A stretch of DNA of 64,000 nucleotides from Phyllostachys edulis (lineage: Eukaryota; Streptophyta; Magnoliopsida; Poales; Poaceae): NCBI GenBank assembly GCA_036346405.1, contig CM070568.1:38367268-38431267 (forward strand), read 5' to 3'. Shown here one piece after another: positions 11,108 to 22,217 of this stretch (position 1 is the first letter of the stretch; the number at the start of each line of letters is the position of its first letter). The notes beneath the pieces were generated by a model. The model worked only from the letters and a program-made list of their open reading frames with translations. It was not told the DNA's origin and searched no databases. A program made the position numbers and the translations under genes.

Positions 11108-14100
11108 GTATCTTATGTCACAGTGCTGAAATTTCAATCAGGATGGATTTCATTGATCTTCCAAGTTCTCGCAAGATGTGGGAGTATCTTCAGCATAACT
11201 ATGAGCATACCAGTGCGACGCGTCACTTTTCTCTTCTAGAAACTCTTCATGATTTACGTCAACAGCAGATGTCTATTGAGGAGTACTACAGTTCTTTCAA
11301 TCACATTTCACGACAACTGATCTCCAAGGTTCCCACTTCATGTGCTGGATGTACTGGTTGTGTAGGCAAGGCGGGTCATGATGCGCAGAATTTAATGTTC
11401 ACCTTTGTTATGCACCTTCGCCCAGAGTTTGAGTCTATTCGAGATCAACTATTGGGACGAGCTATTCTTTCAACCATGGAGGAGGCCCTTGCTACATTGA
11501 TTACTGAGGAGACTCAACTTCGCTCTCTGTCCTTTGGATCGACACCACCTTAGTCTGTTCTTGCGAGACCTCGTTAAGAGGTTTATCAGCCTCTTCCACT
11601 TCCTGATGCTACATTCAACCAGTTTTATGCCCTCACTGCAAGAAGCCTGGTCATCCTGTTCAGAAGTGTTACCAACTTCATCCAGAGCTGCGACCTACAT
11701 CTCATCGTCGTCGTCGTGGTGTGGTTGCTGCCATCACTCCTGCCTCTGTTGGGTATTCTACTCTTGCCACTCAGTTGGGTCAGCTTCAGTCCCAGGTTCA
11801 GGCTCTTCAGACTCAAGTTCAGCAGCGGTCTTCATCTGATGCCCCTCCTAGTGGGTCAGTCAGTCTTGCTATAGCCTCTTCTTCCTTGTCAGGTACTAGT
11901 CTTCCATGGGTTTTGGACTCTGGAGCTTCTTTTCATATGACATCGGATAAGTCTCACCTTGCATCATGTCGACATATTATGGATGGTTCCTGTGTACAGA
12001 CAGCTGATGGCACCTCATGTTCAGTCACACATCAGGGCACTCTCTCTACTTCTCATTTTACTGTTCCCGATGTGTCATTTGTACCTCAGCTTTCGATGAA
12101 TATTATGTCTGTTGGTCAGCTTGCTGATATGCACTAATTGTTGGATTTGATGACTCTATTTGCTATGTGCAGGATGTCAGGATCGTTGGACAGGAGTTCT
12201 TACTGGTATTGGACATTGCCTTAGATATTCCCAAGGTCTCTACTTCCTTGATCGTCTGAGTCTTCCATCTTCCTCCGCTCACGCATCTTCAATTCTTGCA
12301 TCAGCCTCTGTTAGTTTTCCTCAGTGGCATCATCGGCTTGGTCACTTGTGTGGCTCTCATCTTTCTACATTAGCTCATCAGGGTGTCCTAGGTCGTGTGA
12401 TTGTCAACACTAGTTATGATTGTAAAGGTTGCAAGCTTGGTAAACAGCTGCAACTCCCATATCCTACCAGTACATCTCAGTCTAGTCGTCCTTTTACCTT
12501 AGTTCATTCTGATGTTTGGGGTCCTGCTTCTTTTGCTTCCAAAGGTGGTCATTTCTATTATGTAATTTTTATTGATGATTATTCTTGATATACTTGGGTC
12601 TATTTTATGAAACATCGTTCTCAGCTCTTGTCCATTTATCAGTCTTTTGCTCGTATGGTTAACTCCCAGTTTTCCACTCCCGTTCAGACTTTTCGTTCTA
12701 ATTCAGGGGTGGAGTACTTGTCGCATGCCTTTCGTCAATTTTTCTCCACTGAGGGAACTCTTCCTCAGCTTTCTTGTCCTGATGCCCATGCTTAGAACGG
12801 CGTTGCTGAACGTAAACATTGCCATCTTATTGAGATTGCCCGTTCTCTTTTACTTGCATCTCATGTTCCACGACAATTTCGGGCTGCGGCTGTTTCTACG
12901 TCTATCTATATCATTAATATGTAGTCATCTTCTCGCCTTCAGGGCAAGTGTCCTGGAGTGCTCTTATTTTCTACTCCCCCACGGTATGAACATCTTCGGG
13001 TTTTCGGTTGTACCTACTATGTTCTGCTTCCGCCTTGTGAGCACACCAAGTTAACAGCTCGGTCCATTGAATGTGTTTTTCTTGGATATAGTCTTGAGCA
13101 TAAGGGTTATTATTGTTATGATCCCTCTGCTCGGCATATGCACATTTCTCGTGATGTTTCTTTTGTTGAGGATCGTCTCTACTTTTATTCTTCTACCACT
13201 CAGTCCTCTTCTCCCACTGAGTTTCTCTCTTTTCTTTACCTTCCACCTATTTTTTCGTCTGATACAACTCTTTCTGTGGAGTCCTCTTCTCCGTCCTCAG
13301 TCATATCACCGTTTCCTCTTCACTATACTCGTCGGTCTAGGGTTCCTCCTGATACTTAGCCCTCTACTATTTCCTCCTTTGATGGCATGGCTAGTACTAA
13401 TGATACTATTTCTGATGATACTCCACTGGCACCGTTATCTCGGTATGAGCTTCGTGATCGTACTACTATTACTGCTCCTGACAGATATGGTTTTTTTCTA
13501 CTGCTGTTGTGCCTGAGCCTCACACTTATCAGGAGGACGTTGTTCATCCTACGTGGCAATTAACTATGGCTGAGGAGTTGGCTGCTTTGGATCGTACCGA
13601 TACATGGGATCTTGTTCCTTTACTTGCTCATGCTGTTCCTATTACTTGCAAGTGGGTTTTAAAGTTAAGACCAAATCTGACGGCTCTATTGAGCGGTACA
13701 AGGCTTGACTAGTTGCTTGTGGTTTTTAGCAAGCATATGGTCGTGATTATGACGAGACATTTGCTCTTGTTGCTCATATGGTAACGGTTTACACTCTTGT
13801 TGATGTGGCTGCTGTTCGCTCTTGGACTTTCTATCAGATGGATGTGAATAATACTTTTCTTCATGATGATTTGCAGGAGGGGGTTTATATGACACCACCC
13901 TAGGATATTGCGGCTCCTACTGGTCATGTTTGTCGCCTTCGTTGTGCTCTTTATGGCCTCAAACAGGTTCCCCGTGCTTGGTTTGAGCGGTTCAGTTCAG
14001 TTGTGTTAGCTGCTGGATTCTTCCCGAGTAATCATGATCCTGCATTGTTTATTCATACATCTCCACGTGGTCACACCATGCTTTTACTCTATGTTGATAA

Positions 14101-15050
14101 CATGCTGATTACTGGAGATGACAAAGAGTACATTGCTTTTGTTAAGCAACGACTCAGTGAGCAGTTTTTGATGTCGGATTTGGGCCCTCTACGTTATTTT
14201 CTAAGGATTGAGTTTACTTGCACAGATGATGGCTACTATCTATCTCAGCAGCGCTATATTCAGGATTTTCTTACTCGCTTTGGTCTCACTGACAGTCGGA
14301 TAGCTGCTACTTCTATAGAGCTTCATCTTCAGCTTCGTCCTACCGATGGCACTTTGCTTGAAGACCCTTCTCGTTATCATCATATTGTTGGGAGTCTTGT
14401 CTATCTTGCAGTGACACGTCCTGATATTGCTCATTTTGTTCATGTGCTTAGCCAGTTTGTATCTGCTCCCACGTCTGTTCAATATGCTCACCTACTATGT
14501 GTGTTGCGCTATCTACGAGGGACTGTTGATCATTGTCTCTTTTATTCTTGGTCGAATCAGCTTCAGCTTTATGCTTACTCTAACTCGACTTGGACAAGTG
14601 GTCCTGTTGATCGACGATATGTCTCTGGCTATTGCATATTTCTTGGGTCTTCGCTTATTACCTGGAAGTCCAAGAAACAGACTGCAGTATCCCGATCTAG
14701 TGCTGAGGCTGAGCTTTGAGCGTTGGCCACTACTACTTCAGAGATTGTTTGGCTTCGTTGACTTTTGGCTAATCTTGGTGTGTCATGTGGTACTCCTGCA
14801 TCTCTTCTGTGTGACAACACTAGTGCTATACAGATTGCTACTGATCCAGTAAAGCATGACCTTACTAAGCACATCGGTGTGGATGCGTCCTTCACACGTT
14901 CTCATTGTCAATAGAAGACTATTGCTCTTCAGTATGTGCCCTCTGAGATTTAAGTTGCTGATTTCTTTACCAAGGCTCAAACTCGAAAGCAACATCGTTT
15001 CTCTCTCCAAACTCAATGTTTTAGGTCCTCCTGACTCATGTTGAGTTTGA
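11108..15050 (+). pseudogene. Copia-A gag (3' part) and pol polyprotein, degenerate
   Basis: Gag resumes with the UBN2 block (SSRKMWEYLQHNYEHTSATR) and is open to about 11553. A CCHC knuckle CPHCKKPGHPVQKC is at 11628-11669. The protease motif DSGAS follows, with its Asp codon at 11916-11918. The pre-integrase motif HHRLGH is at about 12328-12345. Integrase follows (SDVWGP), then reverse transcriptase from about 13530 (ELAALDRTDTWDLVP, GLKQVPRAWFERF). RNase H extends past 14700 (SAEAEL). Stops and shifts occur in every domain, for example TGA near 12586 and TAG near 12795. The catalytic YVDD box reads YVDN at 14090-14101, so the second active-site Asp is lost. The copy cannot encode a working polymerase. 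Confidence 0.88.
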
Positions 15051-15101
15051 TGAGCCTCGTTTTGAGGAATTCATGGAATAATGAATCAAGGAAGAAAGGA
15101 T

Positions 15102-15375
15102 ATGAGTCTACCGCTTACTAGAAAAGATCTCATGATAGTCAATATGAGCCCTCAGCACCCATCAATGCGTGGTGTTTTTTGACTGATCGTTACTCTCAAT
15201 GGTGAAGATGTTATTGATTGTGAACCCATATTGGGCTATTTACACAAAGGAATGGAAAAAATCACGGAAAACTGAACTATTATACAATACTTACCTTATG
15301 TAACACGGTGGGATTATTGAGCTACTATGTTTACAGAAGCAATAACGGTAAATGCACCAGAATTCTTGGAGAATA
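15102..15375 (+). pseudogene. ndhH: Chloroplast ndhH 5' fragment carried inside copia-A
   Basis: The 91 codons from the ATG match the N-terminus of plastid NdhH, subunit H of the chloroplast NAD(P)H dehydrogenase complex: MSLPLTRKDLMIVNM, CEPILGYLH, QYLPYVTRWDY and TEAITVNAPEFLEN. The frame is unbroken by indels. It carries three stops, at codons 27, 58 and 73; the first two are consistent with CGA-to-TGA changes. The plastid leader (GAAGAAAGGAT before the ATG) seems to be present too, so homology may begin somewhat upstream of 15102. The normal protein is about 393 residues; only the first quarter is here. The match ends at 15375, exactly one base before the 3' LTR. It is a non-functional nuclear copy. 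Confidence 0.88.
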
Positions 15376-15492
15376 TGACCCATATGTATATATGGCCCAT
15401 GAGATACGGCCCATGAGAATTAGGGTTGTATTGTACTATATATGTACCTTTTGGTATTCATCTAATGAAATAAGAGATGTTCATTTGTATCA
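15376..15492 (+). repeat. 3' LTR of copia-A (117 bp)
   Basis: It pairs with 1246-1350. It is longer because of a short tandem duplication of GGCCCATGAGA near 15393-15417, and its first about 15 bases differ from the 5' LTR. It ends TTTGTATCA, followed by CATAG. Confidence 0.85.
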
Positions 15493-16895
15493 CATAGTAT
15501 GCAGTATACGAGATTGTATGCCACTTGGAGAGTGCGATAAGGAGAAGCTGCTTTATCTCTATTTTCAGTTACGCTCTACTTGCCATTCTTTGGCAGCTCT
15601 GAGTATAAATATTGCCATATAAACCTTGACGTCAAAAGTTGAGTATTTTCTAAGTGCAAAAAGATGCAAATCGCGTGGAATCGATCCTGATGTGGTAGTC
15701 TATTATCTATATTGTGTTATACCCAACTATATGCTTAGATCACTTGATAAGTTCATACTCTGCAGTAACTGTGACTTTGGAAATGTCTTGCCATCCTAAA
15801 TTAAGTGTTCCTTTTATTTGTTTCCTTTTTGTTTATGGTTCTCAATGTTGACCTAACAGAGATTTGCTTGCATCAGTTAAACATATGTATGATCACAACC
15901 GAGGTATTATTCTCAATGTCCTACATGATGTCCTGGAAGAGCAGCAAGATAATGTATTATTCACTGTCCTAAATTATGTCAGAATCAATAGACTTCAGTC
16001 TCAGATCAACTTGCTTCCCTTTTTCTTGTTGAAAAAAGACTCTGATTGATTGCCACTTGGAGAGAAAACAAAGGTGTTCTGGTAATCTATCTTAAGTGAG
16101 CATGTTACTATAAGTAGTGGGGTGTTATAGTCATCTTTATCAACATTCTTGTGCCATTTGGCTCCCTTGTTGTCTGTTCATAGGAAATGTAGAAGATTGA
16201 TGATCTAGTGTGGCAAGTGGAAACTGGAAACCCATGTCAATATAATCCATAGCAACATTATTGTGCCATTTGTCTTCCTTGTTCATAGGAAGAGTGTACT
16301 AGATCCTAATCTGTTTATTTATATTTATTTATGAGGTGAAGAGCGTAGAATTCGTAATGCATCATGATTCATGAGTGATGACATGCTGATGATATTTTTG
16401 TTCCTGGAAAGTTGTATGGACGATCATACTCATTCCCACTTGATACCTCTATTAGTAGCTAATTATTTGCTTTGCTCTAGGTCACTGTCGTTCACTAATA
16501 TTAAAACTTTTGGACATATGCTTACATATTCTTGGTTACACAGCATGCACGAAAAGGCATTGTGATGTAAACGTAACGATACCTAAAGCGAATGTAGGGT
16601 ATTAGATGTCCTCCTCTAATTTCTATGTTCTTGGTCAAGATCCATGGAACTCCCAGTTTGCAATCGCTAGCTAGACTTGACCAGGACTGAAAACATGGGC
16701 ATTTAAAAAGGATGATGAGAAGCTAGGTCAAGTGGCCAAGAACAGCAATATGAACACAAATCTTTCTTCTCTCAACCATGTAAGGAAGAGCTAGTGATTG
16801 GGGGGCATGTATCTGAAAACAATGGACATGTTATAGGACAAAATATTATTATATTAACTATGTTAAGAACTAATACACTTAGCGTGTAACTACAA

Positions 16896-17083
16896 CGTGT
16901 AGTTAGTAGAACTTGAACTGTGCTACGTATATCTGCATATATACCACGACAATAGTGCTACTTGTACTAAATTCGCATGAACATATAGCTATATATAGAT
17001 ACATTGGAGACGTGTAACCGTATAGTTAATAGAACTCGAACCGTGGAACCGTGCTACGTACGCATATCTGCATGTATACCATG
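16896..17083 (+). repeat. Diverged direct duplication (two about 55-60-bp units, about 120 bp apart)
   Basis: The first unit (about 16896-16949) contains TAGTTAGTAGAACTTGAACT, then GTGCTACGTA, ATCTGCAT and TATACCA. The second (about 17018-17082) contains TAGTTAATAGAACTCGAACC followed by the same blocks. Spacing and substitutions suggest an old local duplication. Confidence 0.6.
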
Positions 17084-18960
17084 AACTTAATTTTGCAATA
17101 TTTTCTCAGGAGAAAAGAGGACGTGGAAAGGGACATTGGAGACACCGTCTTCGTCATGCATGACGAACGACAACAGAGGACGAGAAGAAAAACAATTAGC
17201 AGCCGGTTTAACCAGGGGATTAAGAAAGCAATATATATCTTCGCCCCAGCTCTTGGCTGCAAGCTAAGCATCAACCCCGTAATTACATTTCGGCATGCCT
17301 CGGGAATCGTGACGCCACAATTTGGCGCATGCCTACCTTGTTAGTACCCTGCATGTGTCTGCTGAAATACGCGTACATAGACTCGGTCGTGCGTATCATA
17401 CCAGCTGGAGGAACAAATAGTATTTGCAAAAGCAAATCCAATGGATTAATTTACTCCAAACTCATATTTAATTTTTTTTTGTCTTCCGAGAGTGAGAACA
17501 AATGATTTGTATGAGCTGCCTGAGATTTTGAAGACGTAACCAAGGAAGAGATTTCGCAGGTCGAAATCTTGAAAAATCAAAATAACCAACATATGGTTGG
17601 TTGAAACTGAACTATGATCATTAGTCAGAAAATCGAGGTGCGGCCACAGTGGCTCAGATTTCATTTGCTGATCAAGTGTTTGGATCGCTCACAATTGGCC
17701 TCACTTAAAGCTTTATTTTTCACAATTAACCCCGCTTGTTAAGATTGTTTTCTTGCTATATCAGTGAGTGTGTGAAACATTAACTCCATGGAACTTTCCG
17801 GAAGTACAAAACGAGATCATCAATTGCCCTTTTAGCCCATCCCGTGGGCGTCGCAACCCAAGCTGTGTGCATATATTGCCAATAATAAAATGGTGCAAGT
17901 TGGGTAGCTATTTGATCAATTCAAGCTCTGACCAAATATAATAGGAGCCATGCTTACATCATCCTAAAAAGGTCCCTAATTAACACGTACGTAAGACACA
18001 AACTAATCGCCAAAAGGTGATATCTGGATGTTGCCGACCTGGTCAAAGGCAGCGTATGTATGAACTTGGGCAGGGTCCCTTTCCTGCATTTTTACCTTTG
18101 CTTCTCTCCTTAATCACTCCGGTGAAAATGACTAAACATAAGATTCATCCGTGGAAAACGAAGCATCATAATCGATAAATACTTTCTGTAACATCTGCTT
18201 TGCAATATGATGCTAGTTGTGGTTGTAGTGTCGAGTATGTGTGTGTGCCCATATTGTGACCTAGCTTAATTGTTTGTTCCTCTTTATTTTTTTGTGTCCA
18301 TATGTGTTTCTTTCTTTGTGACAGATGGATCATCTTGATCTGTACACAACATATATATGAGCGTAGCACGCTGAAAAGAAATAGCTTAGATACATGAACT
18401 ACCACAAAACCTAATCATCTACAGTAGTTTACTTTGCTGCAAGATGCTGGGATCTCAATTTTAGTCTAGGCTCACAAGATACTGCTATAGGTCCAACCCC
18501 ACTTGAAATGTGGGAATCTTTTCATGTTCGGAAGTGAAATGCTCCATATAAGATTTATATGAAATTCCCGTGTTCTAATCAGGCCTCATTCTTGTCCGTA
18601 TCCTACGAAACTAGGTAAAACATATAAAATAGTGTTCAAATGTTATATAGTCACTACTTTTGAGGTACAATAATCCTGCCACTATTCTACGATTCTATTC
18701 TTCCTATCATCTCAACACAAAATGATCCTGTCAAAGGTCCCAATCCTAATAACCTCGCTCCTATCCGTAAAAACCACAAAAGTTTTAGCATAGTAATGTA
18801 AGTGTATCAATATTACACTACTACAATACCGTGTATGTCATACGCCTAGGCCAGTTCCTGGGCATGGCGAGAGGGGTGACTGCCAGGCCCCGGACCAGAG
18901 GAGGCACATCCTGTATGTACTTAAGAGTGACCCATTAATTGCAAAGACCCAATATGTAAT

Positions 18961-19098
18961 CTTGTAGTATTGTATTAGTAGTACTTAGAGTCTTAAAATT
19001 TTGTAGAACGTATATAAATCAAGCCTTCCTTGTAGTACTGTATTAGTAGTTCTTAGAGTCTTAAAGTTTTGTAGAACGTACATAAATAATCAAGCCTA
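18961..19098 (+). repeat. Tandem duplication of a about 68-bp unit
   Basis: Units at 18961-19027 and 19029-19098 both run from CTTGTAGTA through TTAGAGTCTTAAA, TTTTGTAGAACGTA and ATCAAGCCT. They differ by a few substitutions and a 3-bp indel. Confidence 0.75.
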
Positions 19099-19337
19099 CA
19101 TATATCTATGCTCCTTCCGTTGGTTTTTCATTTTTTTTAAATGTAAATGGTAGGGATGCCCCTACAACAAATATATTAAAATAAAATAAAATATTTACAA
19201 AAGTTTTAGGGAGAATTTACGGACTCTAAAAATGGTTAAATCAACTTAGAGAATCTAGCTAGGAAAAAAATATTTAAGAGATTCCTTCACTTGATGCATG
19301 TGAAGACTGAAGATCAGTGATCTAGCTGGTTTTAAGC

Positions 19338-19437
19338 AAACTATTGCCAAGTGATTATCGGTAATTTTCGGTAATTCAAATAGTTATTTTTATTTTTCAA
19401 AGGCTTTAAAAAGACCCTAAATTTGGGATGTTACATT
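19338..19437 (-). repeat. Fragment of a gypsy-type LTR
   Basis: On the minus strand it starts TGTAACATCCC, like the solo LTR at 2102-11107. It contains CCGAAAATTACCGATAATCA followed by CAATAGTTTGCTTAAA. The same block occurs at 33718-33765 on the plus strand. Only a short piece is present and no target duplication was found. Confidence 0.5.
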
Positions 19438-19739
19438 TTTCCATGAATGAATTAAGTAAAGATCCTATCTCTCTCGCTAGATTACCTTGTCTCCCTCCAT
19501 AATCCATATGTTGAGCACCAAAATTAAAAATATCAATCCATCATCATCATCAACAACAACAGAACATAATAGATTATATGCAAATACATAATAATAGACA
19601 ATACACAAATGAGCTAGATAGCACAACACAAGCAACAAAAAACCTCCTCCTCACTTGTCTCCACACTCTCCTCTCCACCCTTACATATACTCATCATCTC
19701 CCTTCAGCTCCCGGCCAACTCCACACCAAGCTGAGCTCC

Positions 19740-20864
19740 ATGCCTCCGTCCATGGCGAGGAAGCGCAAGGCCTCCGATGACATCGACACCAATGACGTCC
19801 CCAACCCACCGCCGCCTCCGCCGCCGTTAGCGTCGACGGACGCGTGGACGTCGGATAGCATGGCCACGGTGGTGGCCGCGCAGCAGCAGCGGGGGAGGAA
19901 GCGGTTCGTCGGCGTGCGGCAGCGGCCGTCGGGGCGGTGGGTGGCGGAGATCAAGGACACCATCCAGAAGATCCGCGTGTGGCTAGGCACCTTCGACACC
20001 GCCGAGGAGGCCGCCCGAGCCTACGACGAGGCCGCTTGCCTCCTCCGCGGCGCCAACACGCGCACCAACTTCTGGCCGGCGTCGGTGGCGATGGATCCGG
20101 CGCCGGCGCCGGCGCTGCCGTCCAAGGTCACCAACCTTCTCCTCCTCCGCCTCAAGGCCCGCAACCAGCAGCTCCTCAACGCCAGTGCGGCGCCGCAAGA
20201 AGGTGCGCTGCTGCAACAGCAGCAGAGGCAGTGGCCGTCGTGCCAAGAAGCGTACAGCCATGGCCACGACGAGGAGTGCAGCTTCCAAGTCGATGACTTC
20301 TTGAGCTACGACTACGAGTGCAACAATTTGCAAGGTATGGAGGAGGGGGAGGAGGAGCTTGACTTCCAGTTCATGGACGCGCACGCCGCGTCGACGCCGG
20401 AGGGAAACGAGGGCGGGATCTGCTCGCCGTTCGAGGTGGTGGCGGCGGAGCTCGGTCCCACCGCTGCGGAGGCTGACGACGGCGAGCCTGCAACGGCGGT
20501 GCAGGAGGTGATGAGGAGAATGGACTACGAGAGGAAGATCTCCGCGTCGCTGTACGCGCTCAGCGGCGTGTCCGAGTGCCTCAGGATGCGCCTCGGCGGC
20601 GACGGCGCCGTGCGGGAGCAGCTCTCCGGCCTAAGGAAGGCGTGCCGGAAGAAGCAGCAAGAAGTGGTGGTGCAGCAGCAGCAACAAGAACAAGAAGAAC
20701 CAGCTGCTGCTGCTGCAGTACAGGATGGTAAGGCTGCACATCAAGAGGAGTGTTCAGGCAGCAGCAACAGCCTGTCGGAGACGACAAGCTCGTCGTCGGA
20801 GGTGAGCGGCGACGTGCTGATGTGGAGCTCCCTGGACTTGGCTCCCATCTGCTTCATGGCATAG
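19740..20864 (+). CDS. AP2/ERF-family transcription factor
   Basis: This is a single intronless frame of 374 codons plus TAG, starting at ATG 19740 (MPPSMARKRK; a second Met is 4 codons later). One AP2 DNA-binding domain spans about residues 55-112: RFVGVRQRPSGRWVAEIKD, then the WLGTFDTAEEAARAYDEAA core and NTRTNF. It has Ala and Asp at the two positions that distinguish ERF from DREB proteins, so a GCC-box-type ERF is likely. The lysine/arginine-rich KRK near the N-terminus is a plausible nuclear signal. The remainder is low complexity: a Pro run at 23-29, acidic stretches around 200-220, and Gln and Ala runs near 310-330, typical of activation regions. A GC-rich coding sequence is usual for grass intronless genes. 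Nothing suggests damage. I do not assign a specific subgroup or symbol. Confidence 0.93.
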   Translation: MPPSMARKRKASDDIDTNDVPNPPPPPPPLASTDAWTSDSMATVVAAQQQRGRKRFVGVRQRPSGRWVAEIKDTIQKIRVWLGTFDTAEEAARAYDEAACLLRGANTRTNFWPASVAMDPAPAPALPSKVTNLLLLRLKARNQQLLNASAAPQEGALLQQQQRQWPSCQEAYSHGHDEECSFQVDDFLSYDYECNNLQGMEEGEEELDFQFMDAHAASTPEGNEGGICSPFEVVAAELGPTAAEADDGEPATAVQEVMRRMDYERKISASLYALSGVSECLRMRLGGDGAVREQLSGLRKACRKKQQEVVVQQQQQEQEEPAAAAAVQDGKAAHQEECSGSSNSLSETTSSSSEVSGDVLMWSSLDLAPICFMA

Positions 20865-21277
20865 TTTGATCAGCTTGTGGTTGAGTTCATCGTAGCAGCT
20901 AGATTGTGTGTGGTAGTCATTTGTTACATGGCTCAGATGAGAAGCCTGGTCATAACTTGCTTACCAATTTGTTTTGCTCAACAGCATAATAAGCTATCAT
21001 CTATATACATCAGACATTATAGAAGCTGAAATGCTTGATGTTTGCATTCAAGAAAAACTGCAGTGGAAGATCCACTGACGAATGGAGCCACTGAGCTTCT
21101 TGCATGCACTTGAGCCCATCAGTCAGTCACTGACAAAACTGCGCGAGAAATTTTCAAACAGCGTAAAGTTCATGTATAACAGAACAAGTCGTTTTGAGAA
21201 AGACTACTTGAAAGAACAGAAACAAACTTCAATAAGCAACCCAAAATACTGAGAGAGCGATTCAGCAGAATAGAGTG
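20865..21277 (+). other. 3' flank of the ERF gene
   Basis: AT-rich sequence with no coding potential; it is likely 3' UTR followed by spacer. I see no convincing repeat until the TIR element at 21289. Confidence 0.4.
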
Positions 21278-21288
21278 GCCTATGATCA

Positions 21289-21990
21289 AGGTTATTAAGT
21301 CGATAAGTCGACACTACCATCTTAGTAACTGACTAGTCGGCTAGTCGACCGACTAGCCAAAAGGTACTGTTCACACACAGCGCACACACAGCCAGCACAG
21401 CACACACCACACAGCTATCCACACACTGCCCGCTGCCCTCTATTCTCTGGCCGCAGAAGATCCCGCTACCCGCTGCCCCGGCTGCCCCCAGCTACCCGGC
21501 TACCCTCGGCTATGCCCCAGCCTGGTCAAGCGCACGCCGTTGCCGCTTCGCTTCGCCTCGCCTTCGTCCACGTCCCTCCACGCCCTTCGCCCGCGCCGCC
21601 TCCCTCCTCCCTCAATGCCGGGGCCGCGCCACCTCCTCCGGTCCTCCAAGATCCGCCGCCTCCCTTTTTTTCTTGGCTCTCCTCTCCCTACCCTCCGCGC
21701 CCGCCGCTGCGCCGCCTCCTCCCTCAGCACCAAGGAGGAGGCGCCGAGGAGCTACGTGACGGCGACGGGGAGGAGCGGCAAGGCGGGGGTGACGGCGACG
21801 GCGACGAGGAACCGCGGGGAGGAGCGGCAAGACGAGGGTGACGCGACGGTGACGAGGAGCCGCAGGGAGGAGTGGTAAGGTGGGGTGACGATGGGCTGCG
21901 GCGTCGAGCTGGAAACTGGCAAGTCGAGTTGCTGGACCGAGTCGCCTCGGCTCCACCGACTTATCGACTAGTCGACGACTTAATAACCAC
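21289..21990. mobile_element. TIR DNA element of about 700 bp with GC-rich internal sequence (possible gene-fragment carrier)
   Basis: The inverted ends share GGTTATTAAGTCG, and both ends add AGTCGA/GACTAGTCG motifs. An 11-bp direct repeat GCCTATGATCA flanks it (21278-21288 and 21991-22001), which fits a Mutator-type 9-11-bp duplication. The interior is far more GC-rich than the flanks and reads like coding or 5'-leader sequence; one frame from 21615 starts MPGPRHLLRSSKIRRLPFF, like an organelle-targeting leader. It could be a Pack-MULE-type element that captured a gene piece. The superfamily is not certain. Confidence 0.6.
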
Positions 21991-22016
21991 GCCTATGATC
22001 ACCATTTCATCACAGC

Positions 22017-22022
22017 TTTATT
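22017..22022 (-). terminator. Poly(A) signal candidate of ALG11
   Basis: AATAAA on the minus strand lies about 200 bp past the ALG11 stop and only about 20 bp from the duplication bounding the 21289-21990 element. That element sits just beyond the gene end. Confidence 0.45.
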
Positions 22023-22217
22023 GCCAACAGAAATAGTATCGAATCCTTAATCTGTTTTCTGTACAACGGCACACGATGCAAAGTAGTCTCGAACAGCTCA
22101 AACGCAATACTCTGCAGATGCAGCAAACAAAACCCCGTACTCCAGTCTCATAATCACTACATCACGTGAAACTCTATGTTAGTGCTTTCAGACTGTTAGA
22201 GGAGACACATTGGTTTG

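Larger units (their letters stand above)
1246..15492 (+). mobile_element. Ty1/copia LTR retrotransposon (copia-A), interrupted by nested insertions and carrying plastid ndhH
   Basis: The element is flanked by a perfect 5-bp target duplication CATAG (1241-1245 and 15493-15497). Its LTRs are unusually short, 105 and 117 bp. A tRNA-Met-type primer site (TGGTATCAGAGC, 1351-1362) directly abuts the 5' LTR. Internally the order is gag, CCHC knuckle, DSG protease, integrase, reverse transcriptase and RNase H, which is the copia order. Gag is split at 2101/11108 by a 9-kb nested insertion. The polyprotein holds many stops and shifts, so the copy is dead. Between the end of pol (about 15050) and the 3' LTR lies a piece of chloroplast ndhH in the same orientation. 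Confidence 0.9.
15493..19739. other. Gene-poor region between copia-A and the ERF gene
   Basis: There is no protein family I can recognise in 4.2 kb of AT-rich sequence. It holds the old duplications listed separately (16896-17083, 18961-19098) and an LTR-like fragment (19338-19437). The last few hundred bases should contain the ERF promoter, but I see no unambiguous TATA box at a defined distance. Confidence 0.5.

Noticed and set aside
15308..15622. 104-codon open frame spanning the end of ndhH and the LTR
   Set aside because: It fuses unrelated pieces (plastid fragment, LTR, flank) in a different frame from ndhH; coincidental.
15493..16100. Possible continuation of the OSCA gene after the copia insertion
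   Set aside because: The stop codon and poly(A) signal lie before the insertion and no family-like coding sequence follows.
19694..20787. Antisense and alternate-frame reads over the ERF gene
   Set aside because: Shadow frames of a GC-rich coding sequence; only the AP2 frame has a domain.
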